The position numbers and the translations under genes are program-made. The notes below the pieces were generated by a model, which saw nothing but the letters and a program-made list of their open reading frames with translations, made no database searches and had not been told where the DNA came from. Source: CBDCGS01 sp965216915 (GTDB lineage Bacteria > Pseudomonadota > Alphaproteobacteria > UBA828). From it: a DNA stretch of 64,000 nucleotides. This document shows, piece after piece, positions 32,560-40,338 of this stretch (its first letter is position 1; each line of letters starts with the position of its first letter). The stretch covers positions 186,001 to 250,000 of the forward strand of contig CBDCGS010000011.1 in the NCBI GenBank assembly GCA_965216915.1. The letters are read 5' to 3'.

Positions 32560-33431
32560 GACGCGGCTCCTTGGACGAACTCGACGAGCGCGGCGGCGGT
32601 CGCATCGGGCCGCTCAACGATCAGCGCGTGGCCGGTCTCCGGGATCGTGACGTGCCGGCAATCCGGCAGGTGGGAGGCGAAGCGCGCCGCCATCGCATTC
32701 GGAATGAGCCGGTCGTCCTCCGCAGCCAAGACTAGGGACGGGCAGGCGACCCGCCCGAGACGGCGCGGCAGCTTGATGTTGTAGCGGGGCGACCACATGT
32801 AGCGCGCCGCCGCGGATGATTCGCCGAAGAGGAAGATGATGTCCTCGAGCGTGAGCTGCTGCTTCGGATCGAGCGAGGTGATGACCCCGTTCTCGACCAC
32901 CGCATCGGGGATGATCGGCGCGAGCGCGCTCTTGTCGTTGTAGAGCCGGTCGATCAGCTCCTCCGGCGAGATCTTGAACAAATCGACGCCAGGCTCGTCC
33001 TCGATCCTGAGGCCGACGGGCGTAATCAACGTCAGGCTCTTCAGGCGGCGGAAGAGATAGGACGCATATTCGGCCGCGATCCAGCCGCCCAGCGAATAGC
33101 CCACCATGTGCACCCGATCGATCTCGAGCGCATCGAGAAACGCGTCATAGTGCAGCGCGAGATCGTCGACCGAGACGATCCAGTCGGCGAGCGGCGTTTC
33201 GCCGAAGCCCGGATGCTCCGGCGCGATGAAATCGACGCTCTGCGCGCAGGCCTCGTAGAAGGGCAGCCACATGCGCGTCGAGCCCGCGCCGTGGAGAAAC
33301 ATCACCGGCTCGCCCGCCCCCTTGCGCCGGTAGGCGGTCGGCACGCCACCCACATCGACGAAGCTCGGCTCGATGTAGTAGTTCGGTGGCTTGGGCACCG
33401 CTTCCGGCTTCAACGCACCCTCTGCGCCCAT
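32556..33431 (-). CDS. Alpha/beta hydrolase (meta-cleavage product hydrolase-like)
   Basis: A 291-aa alpha/beta-hydrolase: oxyanion-hole HGAGSTRM (about 46-53), nucleophile elbow VGYSLGGW (Ser at about 114), acid in AAEDDRLIP, and catalytic His in PETGHALIVERPD. Sequence surrounding HPGFGETPLADW resembles C-C bond hydrolases of ring-cleavage pathways and haloperoxidase-like esterases. It could cleave an ester or diketone formed downstream of the monooxygenase. Start: ATG preceded by GAGGGG. It overlaps the LLM gene by 4 bp. Confidence 0.9.
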   Translation of the reverse strand: MGAEGALKPEAVPKPPNYYIEPSFVDVGGVPTAYRRKGAGEPVMFLHGAGSTRMWLPFYEACAQSVDFIAPEHPGFGETPLADWIVSVDDLALHYDAFLDALEIDRVHMVGYSLGGWIAAEYASYLFRRLKSLTLITPVGLRIEDEPGVDLFKISPEELIDRLYNDKSALAPIIPDAVVENGVITSLDPKQQLTLEDIIFLFGESSAAARYMWSPRYNIKLPRRLGRVACPSLVLAAEDDRLIPNAMAARFASHLPDCRHVTIPETGHALIVERPDATAAALVEFVQGAAS

Positions 33432-33490
33432 CGTTCACCCCTCGCGTTTTGATCGTGAAAGTCTAGCAGATCCGGCCGGTTTTGCCGCGG

Positions 33491-34546
33491 CTACGGCAAC
33501 ACCTTGCGGCGGCGAAACTCGGCGAAGAGGTCGAGGAACATCCGCTCCGTGTCCACCATCTCGGTATAGCCGCGGTCGATGCGCTTGGAATCCGACATGA
33601 GAACGTCCCAGGACGTGTCCATGTTGAAGTCGAAATAGGGCCAGCCCGCGGTCTTCTCGTAGGGCAAGGGGATCAGGCCATGCTTTTCCACGATGCGCTC
33701 CCAGATCGGGCCTTTGTCGACCATCACCTCGGAGGAGCGGATGCGCTGTGGCATGCCGACCGCCATGCCGAAGAACGCCGCCCAATCGGGCCAGACGTTG
33801 ACGTAGCGGAAGCCGTCGCCATTGGTGATGTTGAAGATCTCGTTGGCGGCATTGGGCGAGGTCGCCGACCACACGGTCATGCGCGCGAGAAGCCCCGAAT
33901 CGGTCACCTGGTTGATTGCCTCGAAGCCGCCGATCTCGCCCGGATATTTGAGCGGCATGCCGAGCTCTTTCGAGATCGCGGCATAGGTGCCGAAGCACAT
34001 GATGAGGTTCATCGGGTTGCCGACCGCGAAGCCGCAGACGGCCTCGGGCCGCAGCACCGCCCACGACCAGCGCTTGCCCTCCTGAAACGCGATCAGGAAG
34101 TCCTCCTGGTCGTAGTAGAAGTTGGGCGGCATGTGGCGTGAGTCGCTTTCGAAGGCCGGTGTCTTGAAGGGGCCGAGCTGGCGGCCGTAGGCCTTGCTGC
34201 CCTCCTGCAGGACGACACGCTCCAGGCTCGGCGAGACCGCATCCATCACGGTCACCGGGTTGGCGACGAGCTTGCGGTTCTGCTCGGTGGTCGTCGCATC
34301 GATCCCGCCGTAGAGCGCGCAGCAGAAAACGTGCGTCACGTCGGTGAGGTGGGCGAGCTTGCGCTCGGCCTCCGCCATGTCCAGCAGATCGCACGAGATG
34401 AATTCGGCCTTCCCGGCCATCTCGTCGTCGGGCGAGCGCCGCGAGACGGCGACGATGTCCCAATCGTCGAGCATCGCCAGGTGGTTGATCAGATTGCGCC
34501 CGATGACGCCGAGCCCACCGACCACGAGCGCTTTCTTGCGTGCCAT
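33491..34546 (-). CDS. PRISE-type SDR (progesterone 5-beta-reductase/iridoid synthase-like)
   Basis: A 351-aa atypical short-chain dehydrogenase. The glycine motif is ALVVGGLGVIGRNLINHL (about 6-23), followed by AVSRRSPDDE; the active-site region reads NFYYDQEDFLIAF, in which Tyr and Asp-Gln-Glu-Asp match the Y-x-x-x-x-x pattern of PRISE enzymes. The family reduces the C=C of enones and enals with NADPH. It sits 13 bp after the effector protein gene, inside the monooxygenase operon. Substrate is not predicted, but an enone or enal intermediate would be expected. Confidence 0.85.
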   Translation of the reverse strand: MARKKALVVGGLGVIGRNLINHLAMLDDWDIVAVSRRSPDDEMAGKAEFISCDLLDMAEAERKLAHLTDVTHVFCCALYGGIDATTTEQNRKLVANPVTVMDAVSPSLERVVLQEGSKAYGRQLGPFKTPAFESDSRHMPPNFYYDQEDFLIAFQEGKRWSWAVLRPEAVCGFAVGNPMNLIMCFGTYAAISKELGMPLKYPGEIGGFEAINQVTDSGLLARMTVWSATSPNAANEIFNITNGDGFRYVNVWPDWAAFFGMAVGMPQRIRSSEVMVDKGPIWERIVEKHGLIPLPYEKTAGWPYFDFNMDTSWDVLMSDSKRIDRGYTEMVDTERMFLDLFAEFRRRKVLP

Positions 34547-34559
34547 GGGAGCGCGGGCC

Positions 34560-34862
34560 CTAAAGCGTTTTCTCGAGGTAGAAGCGGATTTGGTCGTCAG
34601 TGGTCTCGATGCGCCCGGCGAAGGAGGTGAGGTTGATCTCGAGTTCGGAGATCGCGATGGGTCGCCCCAGCGCGCGCGACAGCGTCTCCTGGCGGATCAC
34701 GCACTCGCCGTCCGTTTCGATCCGCACATAGGCAACCTTGTCGTCGATCACGAACTCCTTGCCCGGATTGTCCTCCTGGATCGCCTCGACCACGGCATCC
34801 GCGACCTCGCCGGCCCGCATCACGGGGCCGACCGCGTTGTTGGTGTCCGTCCGTTCCGCCAT
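34560..34862 (-). CDS. MmoB/DmpM family monooxygenase effector (TmoD-like)
   Basis: A 100-aa cofactor-less coupling protein of the bacterial multicomponent monooxygenase family. The sequence NNAVGPVMRAGEVADAVVEAI, followed by FVIDDKVAYVRIETDGECVI and ISELEINLTSFAGRIE, matches TmoD/DmpM/MmoB, which bind the hydroxylase and tune its oxygen activation. It is directly downstream of the Rieske gene, in the same order as in toluene-4-monooxygenase operons. Confidence 0.9.
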   Translation of the reverse strand: MAERTDTNNAVGPVMRAGEVADAVVEAIQEDNPGKEFVIDDKVAYVRIETDGECVIRQETLSRALGRPIAISELEINLTSFAGRIETTDDQIRFYLEKTL

Positions 34863-34881
34863 GTTCGCCCCCGTTTGCGCC

Positions 34882-35217
34882 TCAGGCCTGAGAGAATTTC
34901 GGCTCGACTCCCTCGGTGTCGACGAACACGTCCTCGCCCTCGACCTTCACCGGATATTTCGCAACCTCGGCGTGGCCGGGATTGACGCCCTTGCCCGTCA
35001 CGACGTCGAACTCCCAGAGGTGCATGCAGCAGGTCAGCACCTTGCCCTCCAAGTCACCGTCCGCGAGCTCGACCTCCTGATGGGGGCAATTCGACTGGAT
35101 GGCGTGCACTCCCTCGCCCTCGACATGGACGAGCAACACATCCGTGCCGCCGACGTCGAAGACCTCCATATCGCCCTCCCACAGATCGTCGAGCGTGCAG
35201 ACCTTCTGAAATGCCAT
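34882..35217 (-). CDS. Rieske [2Fe-2S] ferredoxin (TmoC-like)
   Basis: A 111-aa soluble Rieske protein. Cluster ligands are C44-P-H46 and C63-x2-H66 in NCPHQEVELADG and LTCCMHLWEFD; the second box has an extra Cys64. In toluene-4-monooxygenase TmoC passes electrons from the reductase TmoF to the hydroxylase. Here no reductase is in the operon, so another cellular reductase would be needed. The gene is between gamma-subunit and effector genes, as in tmoABCD. Confidence 0.92.
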   Translation of the reverse strand: MAFQKVCTLDDLWEGDMEVFDVGGTDVLLVHVEGEGVHAIQSNCPHQEVELADGDLEGKVLTCCMHLWEFDVVTGKGVNPGHAEVAKYPVKVEGEDVFVDTEGVEPKFSQA

Positions 35218-35220
35218 GTG

Positions 35221-35508
35221 CTATTCCGCCGGTTCGTCGAAGTATTCGTCGAAGTAGATGTCGATGCTGTCGAAATAGGCGATCCCGGCGGCCTCCGCCG
35301 TCATCTCGCGCGGCCAAGGCGGCGCGTCATTGGTCTCGGTGGTGGGGCGCACGCGCAAGACCTTGTCGGGCCGCGGCGCGACGTGCAGATCGATCGAGTG
35401 CTCAGCGCACGCCGCCGCCACCTCGTCCATGGTCAGCTCCGGCGCGATCTCGACGACCTTGATATGGCAGTCGTACTGGAAGCGCGACAGGATCGGAAAC
35501 GCCGCCAC
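35221..35508 (-). CDS. Di-iron monooxygenase gamma subunit (TmoB-like)
   Basis: A 95-aa protein starting at GTG. FPILSRFQYDCHIKVVEIAPELTMDEVA matches the ubiquitin-like gamma subunit TmoB (F-P-I-x-x-x-F-x-x-D-x-x-x-x-L/V-V) of toluene monooxygenases, followed by RVRPTTETNDAPPWPREMT. It supports the hydroxylase alpha subunit. It ends 3 bp before the Rieske gene and begins 27 bp after the alpha subunit gene. The C-terminus is acidic (DSIDIYFDEYFDEPAE). Confidence 0.88.
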   Translation of the reverse strand: MAAFPILSRFQYDCHIKVVEIAPELTMDEVAAACAEHSIDLHVAPRPDKVLRVRPTTETNDAPPWPREMTAEAAGIAYFDSIDIYFDEYFDEPAE

Positions 35509-35535
35509 GAAACTCGCTCCTCGCTGTGGGCTCGC

Positions 35536-37026
35536 CTATTCCGCGGCCTGCGCGCGGAAGCCGTCGATCCAGCGATAGTCGGCGCCGTCGCGCCCGCCCT
35601 CGCTCACCACGCCGATGCCCATATAGAGCAAAACGTTGTCGAGGGTGGGCGGGTCGATCTCGCCCGAATACATGCGGTCGACGATCGTCTCGTGCTTCTT
35701 GTAGCGGTCGGGGTCGGTGGTGAAGATCCACCGGCAGACCTCGGTGCAGAAATTGTGGCGCCGCCCCTCATGCTCCAGCTGGTAGGCCCGCGCCTTCCAG
35801 GGCTCGCCGGGCCGGTTGGAGATCGGGATCTGGCACATGTTGCAGATGATCGGGATGCAGTTCGGGTGTGTCTTCTCCTCGTGCCCCGCCAGGAGGTTGT
35901 TGGTGATCACGTCCCAATAGGTGCCGAAGGAGGCGTTCCAGCCCGGATATTTTTCCTCCAGCCACTCCCGCTCCGCCGGGCCCACATTGCCGGGCGGGTT
36001 CCACCAGACGGTTGGGCGCCACGACCAGATGCCGCCTTGCTGGCAATGATGGTGGTTCTCGATGTCGTCGAGGAAAAGGTCCCAATACCAGGGCCGCTCG
36101 AGGCCGATGTCGGCCACCTGACGGTCATACTGGCGGATGATCCACTCGTGCATGAACTCCTTGAACGACATGTGCCGCTGCTCGAGCGGGATGTAGTAGT
36201 CCATGGGGATGCCGACGGCGATGGCGAAGAGCCGCCACATGCGCCAGAACGCGACGTCCAGGGCCTGCTGCGCCTCGGCCTTCTTGCCGTTGCGGATCAT
36301 GATTTCGATCGTCGGCGTGCCGAGCTGGGCGTGGCGCGCCTCGTCCGACTGGATGCTCGTGATCAGGTTCGCGAAGGTGTAATCGCCCATGTTGGCGGCG
36401 TCCGTCGACAGCCCGATCATTTGCAGGTTGGTGAGGCCGGTTTCGAAGGCGAACGAGACCATGACCGAGCCCGTGATCGCATCCCGCGACATCATGATGT
36501 CGTCGATGGCATGGCGCCCGCCGAGGATCGCCCAGTTTTTCGTATGCGCCGCCTGGTGCGCCCAATCGAAATGGCGGTTCATCGAGACCAGCTCGTGCGG
36601 GAAATAGAGCTGGAGCTGCGCGTGACGCATCTCGTCGAGCATGCCGTAGGTCGCCATGTTGCGCATGCTCGGCGAGGGGCCGAAGCGCGCCATCCGCGCC
36701 TGGAACTGGCAGGCCTGATACTCCGTCAGCGCAACAATACCGTAGTGCAGCTTGAGCACGCTCGCCCAGCCTTCGTCCGCCTGCTCGTAGAAGCGCGAGC
36801 GGGCGAGCGCCGCCTTGACCGAATAGGCGCTCGAATCCTTCTCCCGCTGGACCTTCACATACTCGCGATAGGAGACCTTGTAGGGTTCGTCGAAGCTCTC
36901 CCATTCACTCACCGGGATGCCGTAGGGATCGCTCATCCCGGGTGGGAACAGCTCTTCGGCGGACACGTATTTCGGCGTCCAGTTGGTGTCCCGCGCGATG
37001 TCGTACCAGGCGGACCGGTCAAGCAT
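35536..37026 (-). CDS. Toluene-4-monooxygenase-type di-iron hydroxylase alpha subunit
   Basis: A 496-aa carboxylate-bridged di-iron hydroxylase alpha subunit, close to T4moH (TmoA). All six iron ligands can be placed: E102 (VALTEYQA), E132 and H135 (LDEMRHAQ), E195 (FAFETGLTN), E229 and H232 (SDEARHAQ), each two residues before the T4moH numbering; the gate Thr corresponds to T199. The C-terminus has a YHS-like cysteine region (CNMCQIPI ... NFCTEVCRWIF). It should hydroxylate an aromatic or alkene. AGGAGG is 6 bp before ATG. The companion beta subunit (TmoE) normally present in the hydroxylase heterodimer is absent from the operon. Confidence 0.93.
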   Translation of the reverse strand: MLDRSAWYDIARDTNWTPKYVSAEELFPPGMSDPYGIPVSEWESFDEPYKVSYREYVKVQREKDSSAYSVKAALARSRFYEQADEGWASVLKLHYGIVALTEYQACQFQARMARFGPSPSMRNMATYGMLDEMRHAQLQLYFPHELVSMNRHFDWAHQAAHTKNWAILGGRHAIDDIMMSRDAITGSVMVSFAFETGLTNLQMIGLSTDAANMGDYTFANLITSIQSDEARHAQLGTPTIEIMIRNGKKAEAQQALDVAFWRMWRLFAIAVGIPMDYYIPLEQRHMSFKEFMHEWIIRQYDRQVADIGLERPWYWDLFLDDIENHHHCQQGGIWSWRPTVWWNPPGNVGPAEREWLEEKYPGWNASFGTYWDVITNNLLAGHEEKTHPNCIPIICNMCQIPISNRPGEPWKARAYQLEHEGRRHNFCTEVCRWIFTTDPDRYKKHETIVDRMYSGEIDPPTLDNVLLYMGIGVVSEGGRDGADYRWIDGFRAQAAE

Positions 37027-37216
37027 GGCAAACCTCCTGGACACGGCGCCGCGGCGCTGCGTCGGCGTGCCCAAAACCCATCGATCTGTCAGGGCATTGT
37101 CGGTTCAGACGGGCGTGAAAGGCAAGCGTTTCGGCCTCAGACGCCCCTCTTGAACGCACGCCATGGGCCGGGCATCGTGCGGACTCGCGTGCGACATCGA
37201 GGCAGGGAGGCAAATC
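37027..37216. promoter_or_regulatory. Central divergent promoter region of the monooxygenase and ligase operons
   Basis: This 190-bp gap separates the leftward eight-gene monooxygenase operon from the rightward GS-like/NHase operon and must carry both promoters. No regulator gene is adjacent and I see no strong palindrome; short GC-rich partial repeats occur near the monooxygenase start. Confidence 0.5.
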
Positions 37217-38569
37217 GTGGCCCAACGGCGGAAACACAGTGGCGGGCGTGGCGGCATCCAAACTGCGCTCGCCGCGCTGAAGAAGGACGGCATCCAGCAC
37301 ATCCGGTTCGAGCTTCCAGACATGCATGGCAGCGCGCGCTCCAAGCAGGTGCCCGTGGAGCGCTTTGCCGAGTTCGTCCGCGACGGGGTGAACATGTATG
37401 GCGGCATCGTCGCCCTCGACACGGCCTCCCACGTGATCCCCGGCACCCGCTACAACGAGGAGGTCAAATATCGCGATCAGACCCTGATCGCGGACCTTGC
37501 CACCCTCCAAACCGTTCCCTGGATCCCCGAGACAGCGCGGGTGATCTGCGACACCCAATGGGCCGACGGCACGCCTCTCCACGGCGCGCCGCGTCACGTT
37601 GTTCGCCGCTTGCTCGATGCCGTCGACGCGCTCGGCTACAAGGCCGTCATGTCCCACGAGTACGAGTTCTATGTGCTCGATTCGGCGAATCACAGGCCGC
37701 TCTTCGAGGGCGTGCACATCTTCAACAACCTCAGAAACGAGCATATCCCGGCGGTCCGCGCCGTGGTCGATGGGCTGCGCGCCGCCGGCCTGCCGATGCT
37801 CACCGCCAACGCCGAATACGCGCCCTCGCAATACGAGCTCGTCTACAGCCACGCCGAGGGCATGGCCGCCGTCGACAACGCCTACACCTTCAAGAATGCC
37901 GTGAAGGAGATCGTGCAGCACGCGGGGCACACCGCGACCTTCATGTCGAAGCCGTTCAGCGACACGGCCGGCTCCGGCTGCCACTTCCACATCAGCTTGG
38001 TCGACAAGAAAACCGGGCGGAATGTGTTCTACAACCCGCGCAAGCGGGGTGAGATGCCGGATGTCCTGCGCCATTTCGTGCAGGGCATCATCAGTCATGG
38101 GCGCGCCTGCACGGCGCTCTTCAATCCGACCCCCAACTGCTACCGGCGCCTCAGGCCCCACACCTTCGCGCCCTCCAACATTTCCTGGGGCGAGGAGGAT
38201 CGAAGCGCCATGGTGCGCATCAAGCGTGCGGGCAGCAATGCCATGCATGTGGAGATGCGGGCCTCCTCGTCCATCAGCAACCCCTATCTCGTGGCCGCGG
38301 GCACGCTCGCCTGCGGGCTGCTCGGCCTCAAGGAGGCGATGCCGCTCGTCGAGCAAACCGCCGGTCCGAGCGAGGACGACCCGACCCTCCCGCCCTTCCC
38401 CGCCAACCTCGACGCCGCGCTCGACGCGCTCAACGGCGACAGGGCGGTCGTCGACCTGCTGGGCGAGGAATTCGTCGACATCTTCACGACCATGAAGCGC
38501 GCCGAACTCGCGCGTTTCCACACCGAGGTGACCGAGTGGGAGCGGCGTGAATATATCGAGCTCTACTAA
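37217..38569 (+). CDS. Glutamine synthetase-like gamma-glutamyl ligase
   Basis: A 450-aa member of the glutamine synthetase fold, GTG start after GGGAGG. Seen: N-terminal beta-grasp (IQHIRFELPDMHGSARSKQVP), Mg/Glu region EYEFYVLDS, ATP-site FSDTAGSGCHFHISL, and ARG block NCYRRLRPHTFAPSNISWG, EDRSAMVRI. Members of this group (PuuA, IpuC, AtdA1-like) ligate glutamate to amines rather than making glutamine; biosynthetic GS would not be expected in a catabolic operon. It is the first gene of the rightward arm facing the di-iron monooxygenase, suggesting that an amine substrate or product is gamma-glutamylated (inference). Confidence 0.88.
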   Translation: MAQRRKHSGGRGGIQTALAALKKDGIQHIRFELPDMHGSARSKQVPVERFAEFVRDGVNMYGGIVALDTASHVIPGTRYNEEVKYRDQTLIADLATLQTVPWIPETARVICDTQWADGTPLHGAPRHVVRRLLDAVDALGYKAVMSHEYEFYVLDSANHRPLFEGVHIFNNLRNEHIPAVRAVVDGLRAAGLPMLTANAEYAPSQYELVYSHAEGMAAVDNAYTFKNAVKEIVQHAGHTATFMSKPFSDTAGSGCHFHISLVDKKTGRNVFYNPRKRGEMPDVLRHFVQGIISHGRACTALFNPTPNCYRRLRPHTFAPSNISWGEEDRSAMVRIKRAGSNAMHVEMRASSSISNPYLVAAGTLACGLLGLKEAMPLVEQTAGPSEDDPTLPPFPANLDAALDALNGDRAVVDLLGEEFVDIFTTMKRAELARFHTEVTEWERREYIELY

Positions 38570-38596
38570 CCGACGAGCACATCTAGGAGAGGCCAC

Positions 38597-38986
38597 ATGG
38601 TGACGTTTCATCGCTCGATGCCGATCCTCGAAGTGTCGGATGTCGTGGCGAGCGGCACGTTCTATCGCGAGAAACTCGGCTTCCAAACCGCGTTCTTCGG
38701 CGACCCGCCGGCTTTTTGCATCGTTGGGCGGGATGCGGTCACGATCGGGCTGGACCAGGCCAGATCGCCGAACCGCGCGCCGCAGAACGCGGGGTGGGCG
38801 GCCTATCTGTACGTCGACGATGCCGAGGCTCTCTGCGGCGAGTTTCGCGCGGCCGGCGTCGACATCACGCGCGAGCCCGAGGATACGTTCTACGGATGCC
38901 GCGACTTCGATATCCGCGATCCCGATGGCCATCTCATCGCCTTCGGGCAGGATCTCCATCCGGGTCCGGATGGCCCGGGCTTGTAG
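38597..38986 (+). CDS. VOC family protein
   Basis: A 129-aa glyoxalase/bleomycin-resistance-fold protein: HRSMPILEVSDVVASGTFYREKLGF, GLDQARSPNRAPQNAGWAAYL and DFDIRDPDGHLIAFGQDLHP are consistent with a bleomycin-type VOC module. Function unknown. It is 27 bp after the GS-like gene and upstream of the nitrile hydratase-like genes, so it belongs to the same operon. Confidence 0.85.
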   Translation: MVTFHRSMPILEVSDVVASGTFYREKLGFQTAFFGDPPAFCIVGRDAVTIGLDQARSPNRAPQNAGWAAYLYVDDAEALCGEFRAAGVDITREPEDTFYGCRDFDIRDPDGHLIAFGQDLHPGPDGPGL

Positions 38987-39054
38987 GCAGCATCACCGAT
39001 CTCGACGACGTATCGGCGCGGCGCTAGGCTAGCGGCACCGTGAAGGGAGGAGCC

Positions 39055-39396
39055 ATGAGCGCGCAGGATGCCGGGCGCGGCTGCCACGATGTGGGCGGCC
39101 TGCCCGCCGATCAGGTCGACAGAGCCGAGCATGCCTCGGCGCTCTGGGAGAAGCGGGTCGATGCCTTGATGATGCTGCTCTCCAACCGCTCACGGCGGGT
39201 CATCACCGTCGATGAGCTGCGGCGCGGCATCGAGGAGCTCGGCGCCGACGCCTACGACCGCATGAGCTATTACGAGCGCTGGATCGCCTCGATCACCCAC
39301 AACCTTTTGGAAAAGGGGGTGATCAGCACCGATGAGCTCGGCCGGCGCATGGCCGAGGTCGAGGCCCGCGGCGATGCCGGGGAGGCGCAACGCTGA
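39055..39396 (+). CDS. Nitrile hydratase/thiocyanate hydrolase-like subunit, beta N-terminal half
   Basis: A 113-aa protein matching the N-terminal half of nitrile hydratase beta: the start signature CHDVGGLPADQVDRAEH corresponds to H-D-x-G-G, followed by ALWEKRVDALMMLLSN and YDRMSYYERWIASITHNLLEKGVIS. In ordinary nitrile hydratase this part is fused to the SH3-like C-terminal half; here it stops and the latter is the next gene, overlapping by one base (TGATG). Thiocyanate hydrolase has this three-subunit arrangement, as does toyocamycin nitrile hydratase. GGGAGGA is 6 bp before the ATG used here. Confidence 0.87.
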   Translation: MSAQDAGRGCHDVGGLPADQVDRAEHASALWEKRVDALMMLLSNRSRRVITVDELRRGIEELGADAYDRMSYYERWIASITHNLLEKGVISTDELGRRMAEVEARGDAGEAQR

Positions 39397-39677
39397 TGGC
39401 GCGCTTCGGGGCCGGCGACACCGTGCGCGTCAGGCGGGCGTTCCCGCCGGGGCACGTGCGCACACCGTATTACATCCGCGGCAAGAGCGGCGTGGTCGAG
39501 CGGCTTTGCGGCGCGTTCGGCAACCCGGAAGAGCTCGCCTTCGGGCGCGACGGCCTGCCCGCGCAGCCGCTTTACCGGGTCCGCTTCGAGCAAGCGACGA
39601 TTTGGCCCGACTATGGCGGCCAGGTCGGCGACACGGTCGACGTGGAGCTCTACGAACATTGGCTCGAGCCCGTTTGA
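39396..39677 (+). CDS. Nitrile hydratase/thiocyanate hydrolase-like subunit, beta C-terminal (SH3-like) half
   Basis: A 93-aa SH3-like barrel: FGAGDTVRVRRAFPPGHVRTPYYIRGKSG, followed by PLYRVRF and GDTVDVELYEHWLEP, which are the C-terminal domain of nitrile hydratase beta (F-x-x-G-D-x-V, H-x-R-x-P-x-Y-x-R-G). Alone it corresponds to the thiocyanate hydrolase alpha subunit. Order N-half, C-half, metal subunit matches scnB-scnA-scnC. The 1-bp overlap with the previous gene supports coupled synthesis. Confidence 0.87.
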   Translation: MARFGAGDTVRVRRAFPPGHVRTPYYIRGKSGVVERLCGAFGNPEELAFGRDGLPAQPLYRVRFEQATIWPDYGGQVGDTVDVELYEHWLEPV

Positions 39678-39695
39678 AACAGGAAAGACGCAACC

Positions 39696-40322
39696 ATGAG
39701 CGAGCACCCGCATGATCATGTCCCGCCGCCGGAAGAGGATGGTGCGTTGAGCCACTACCAAATCATGGAAATCGCCGTGCGCGAGCTTCTCGTGGAAAAG
39801 GGCGTGTTCAGCGCCGACGACGTGCGCGCCGAGATCGAGGCGATGGATGCCCGAAGCCCCGCGCAGGGCGCGGCCGTGGTCGCCCGTGCCTGGACGGACC
39901 CCGCGTTCAAGGCCTCTCTCCTGGAAGACGGCACCGCCGCCTGCGCCTCGCTCGGTCTCGACATGGGGCCCATCAATCTGGTGGTCGTCGAGAACACGCC
40001 CCAGGTGCATAACGTGATCGTCTGCACCCTTTGCTCCTGCTACCCACGGTTCCTGCTCGGCATTCCCCCGGCTTGGTACAAATCGAAGGCCTACCGCTCG
40101 CGCGTCGTGCGCGAGCCGCGCACCGTGCTGCGCGAATTCGGCACCGAGCTTCCAGGCGACGTCGCGGTGAGGGTGCATGATTCCACCGCCGACATGCGCT
40201 ACCTCGTGTTGCCGATGCGCCCAGCGGGAACCGACGGCTGGTCGCGAGAGGCGCTGGCTGATCTCGTCGGGCGCGACAGCCTGATCGGGGTCACCCTGCC
40301 CAGCCAGCCGGCAAGCGCGTAG
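39696..40322 (+). CDS. Nitrile hydratase alpha/thiocyanate hydrolase gamma-like metal subunit
   Basis: A 208-aa metal-binding subunit with the claw-setting motif C110-T-L-C113-S114-C115-Y in NVIVCTLCSCYPRFLLG. The C-T-L-C form is that of cobalt enzymes (iron ones have C-S-L-C). In the family Cys113 and Cys115 equivalents are oxidised to sulfinic and sulfenic acid. Hydration of a nitrile to an amide, or hydrolysis of thiocyanate to carbonyl sulfide and ammonia, is expected; the sequence alone does not decide. No dedicated activator (P14K/NhlE) gene is recognisable nearby. A D-aminoacylase-like amidohydrolase follows 16 bp later. Confidence 0.9.
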   Translation: MSEHPHDHVPPPEEDGALSHYQIMEIAVRELLVEKGVFSADDVRAEIEAMDARSPAQGAAVVARAWTDPAFKASLLEDGTAACASLGLDMGPINLVVVENTPQVHNVIVCTLCSCYPRFLLGIPPAWYKSKAYRSRVVREPRTVLREFGTELPGDVAVRVHDSTADMRYLVLPMRPAGTDGWSREALADLVGRDSLIGVTLPSQPASA

Positions 40323-40338
40323 CCGAGCGACGCTCGCC

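Noticed and set aside
34738..38052. Long plus-strand open frame over the monooxygenase genes
   Set aside because: Opposite to the di-iron monooxygenase operon, with shadow-type composition; the opposite strand has recognisable motifs.
37019..38959. Long minus-strand frame across the GS-like and VOC genes
   Set aside because: It is the complement of two recognisable genes and has no family features.
39055..39396. Nitrile hydratase activator (P14K/NhlE) instead of a beta half
   Set aside because: H-D-V-G-G and Y-Y-E-R-W match the beta subunit itself; activators lack the H-D-x-G-G start.
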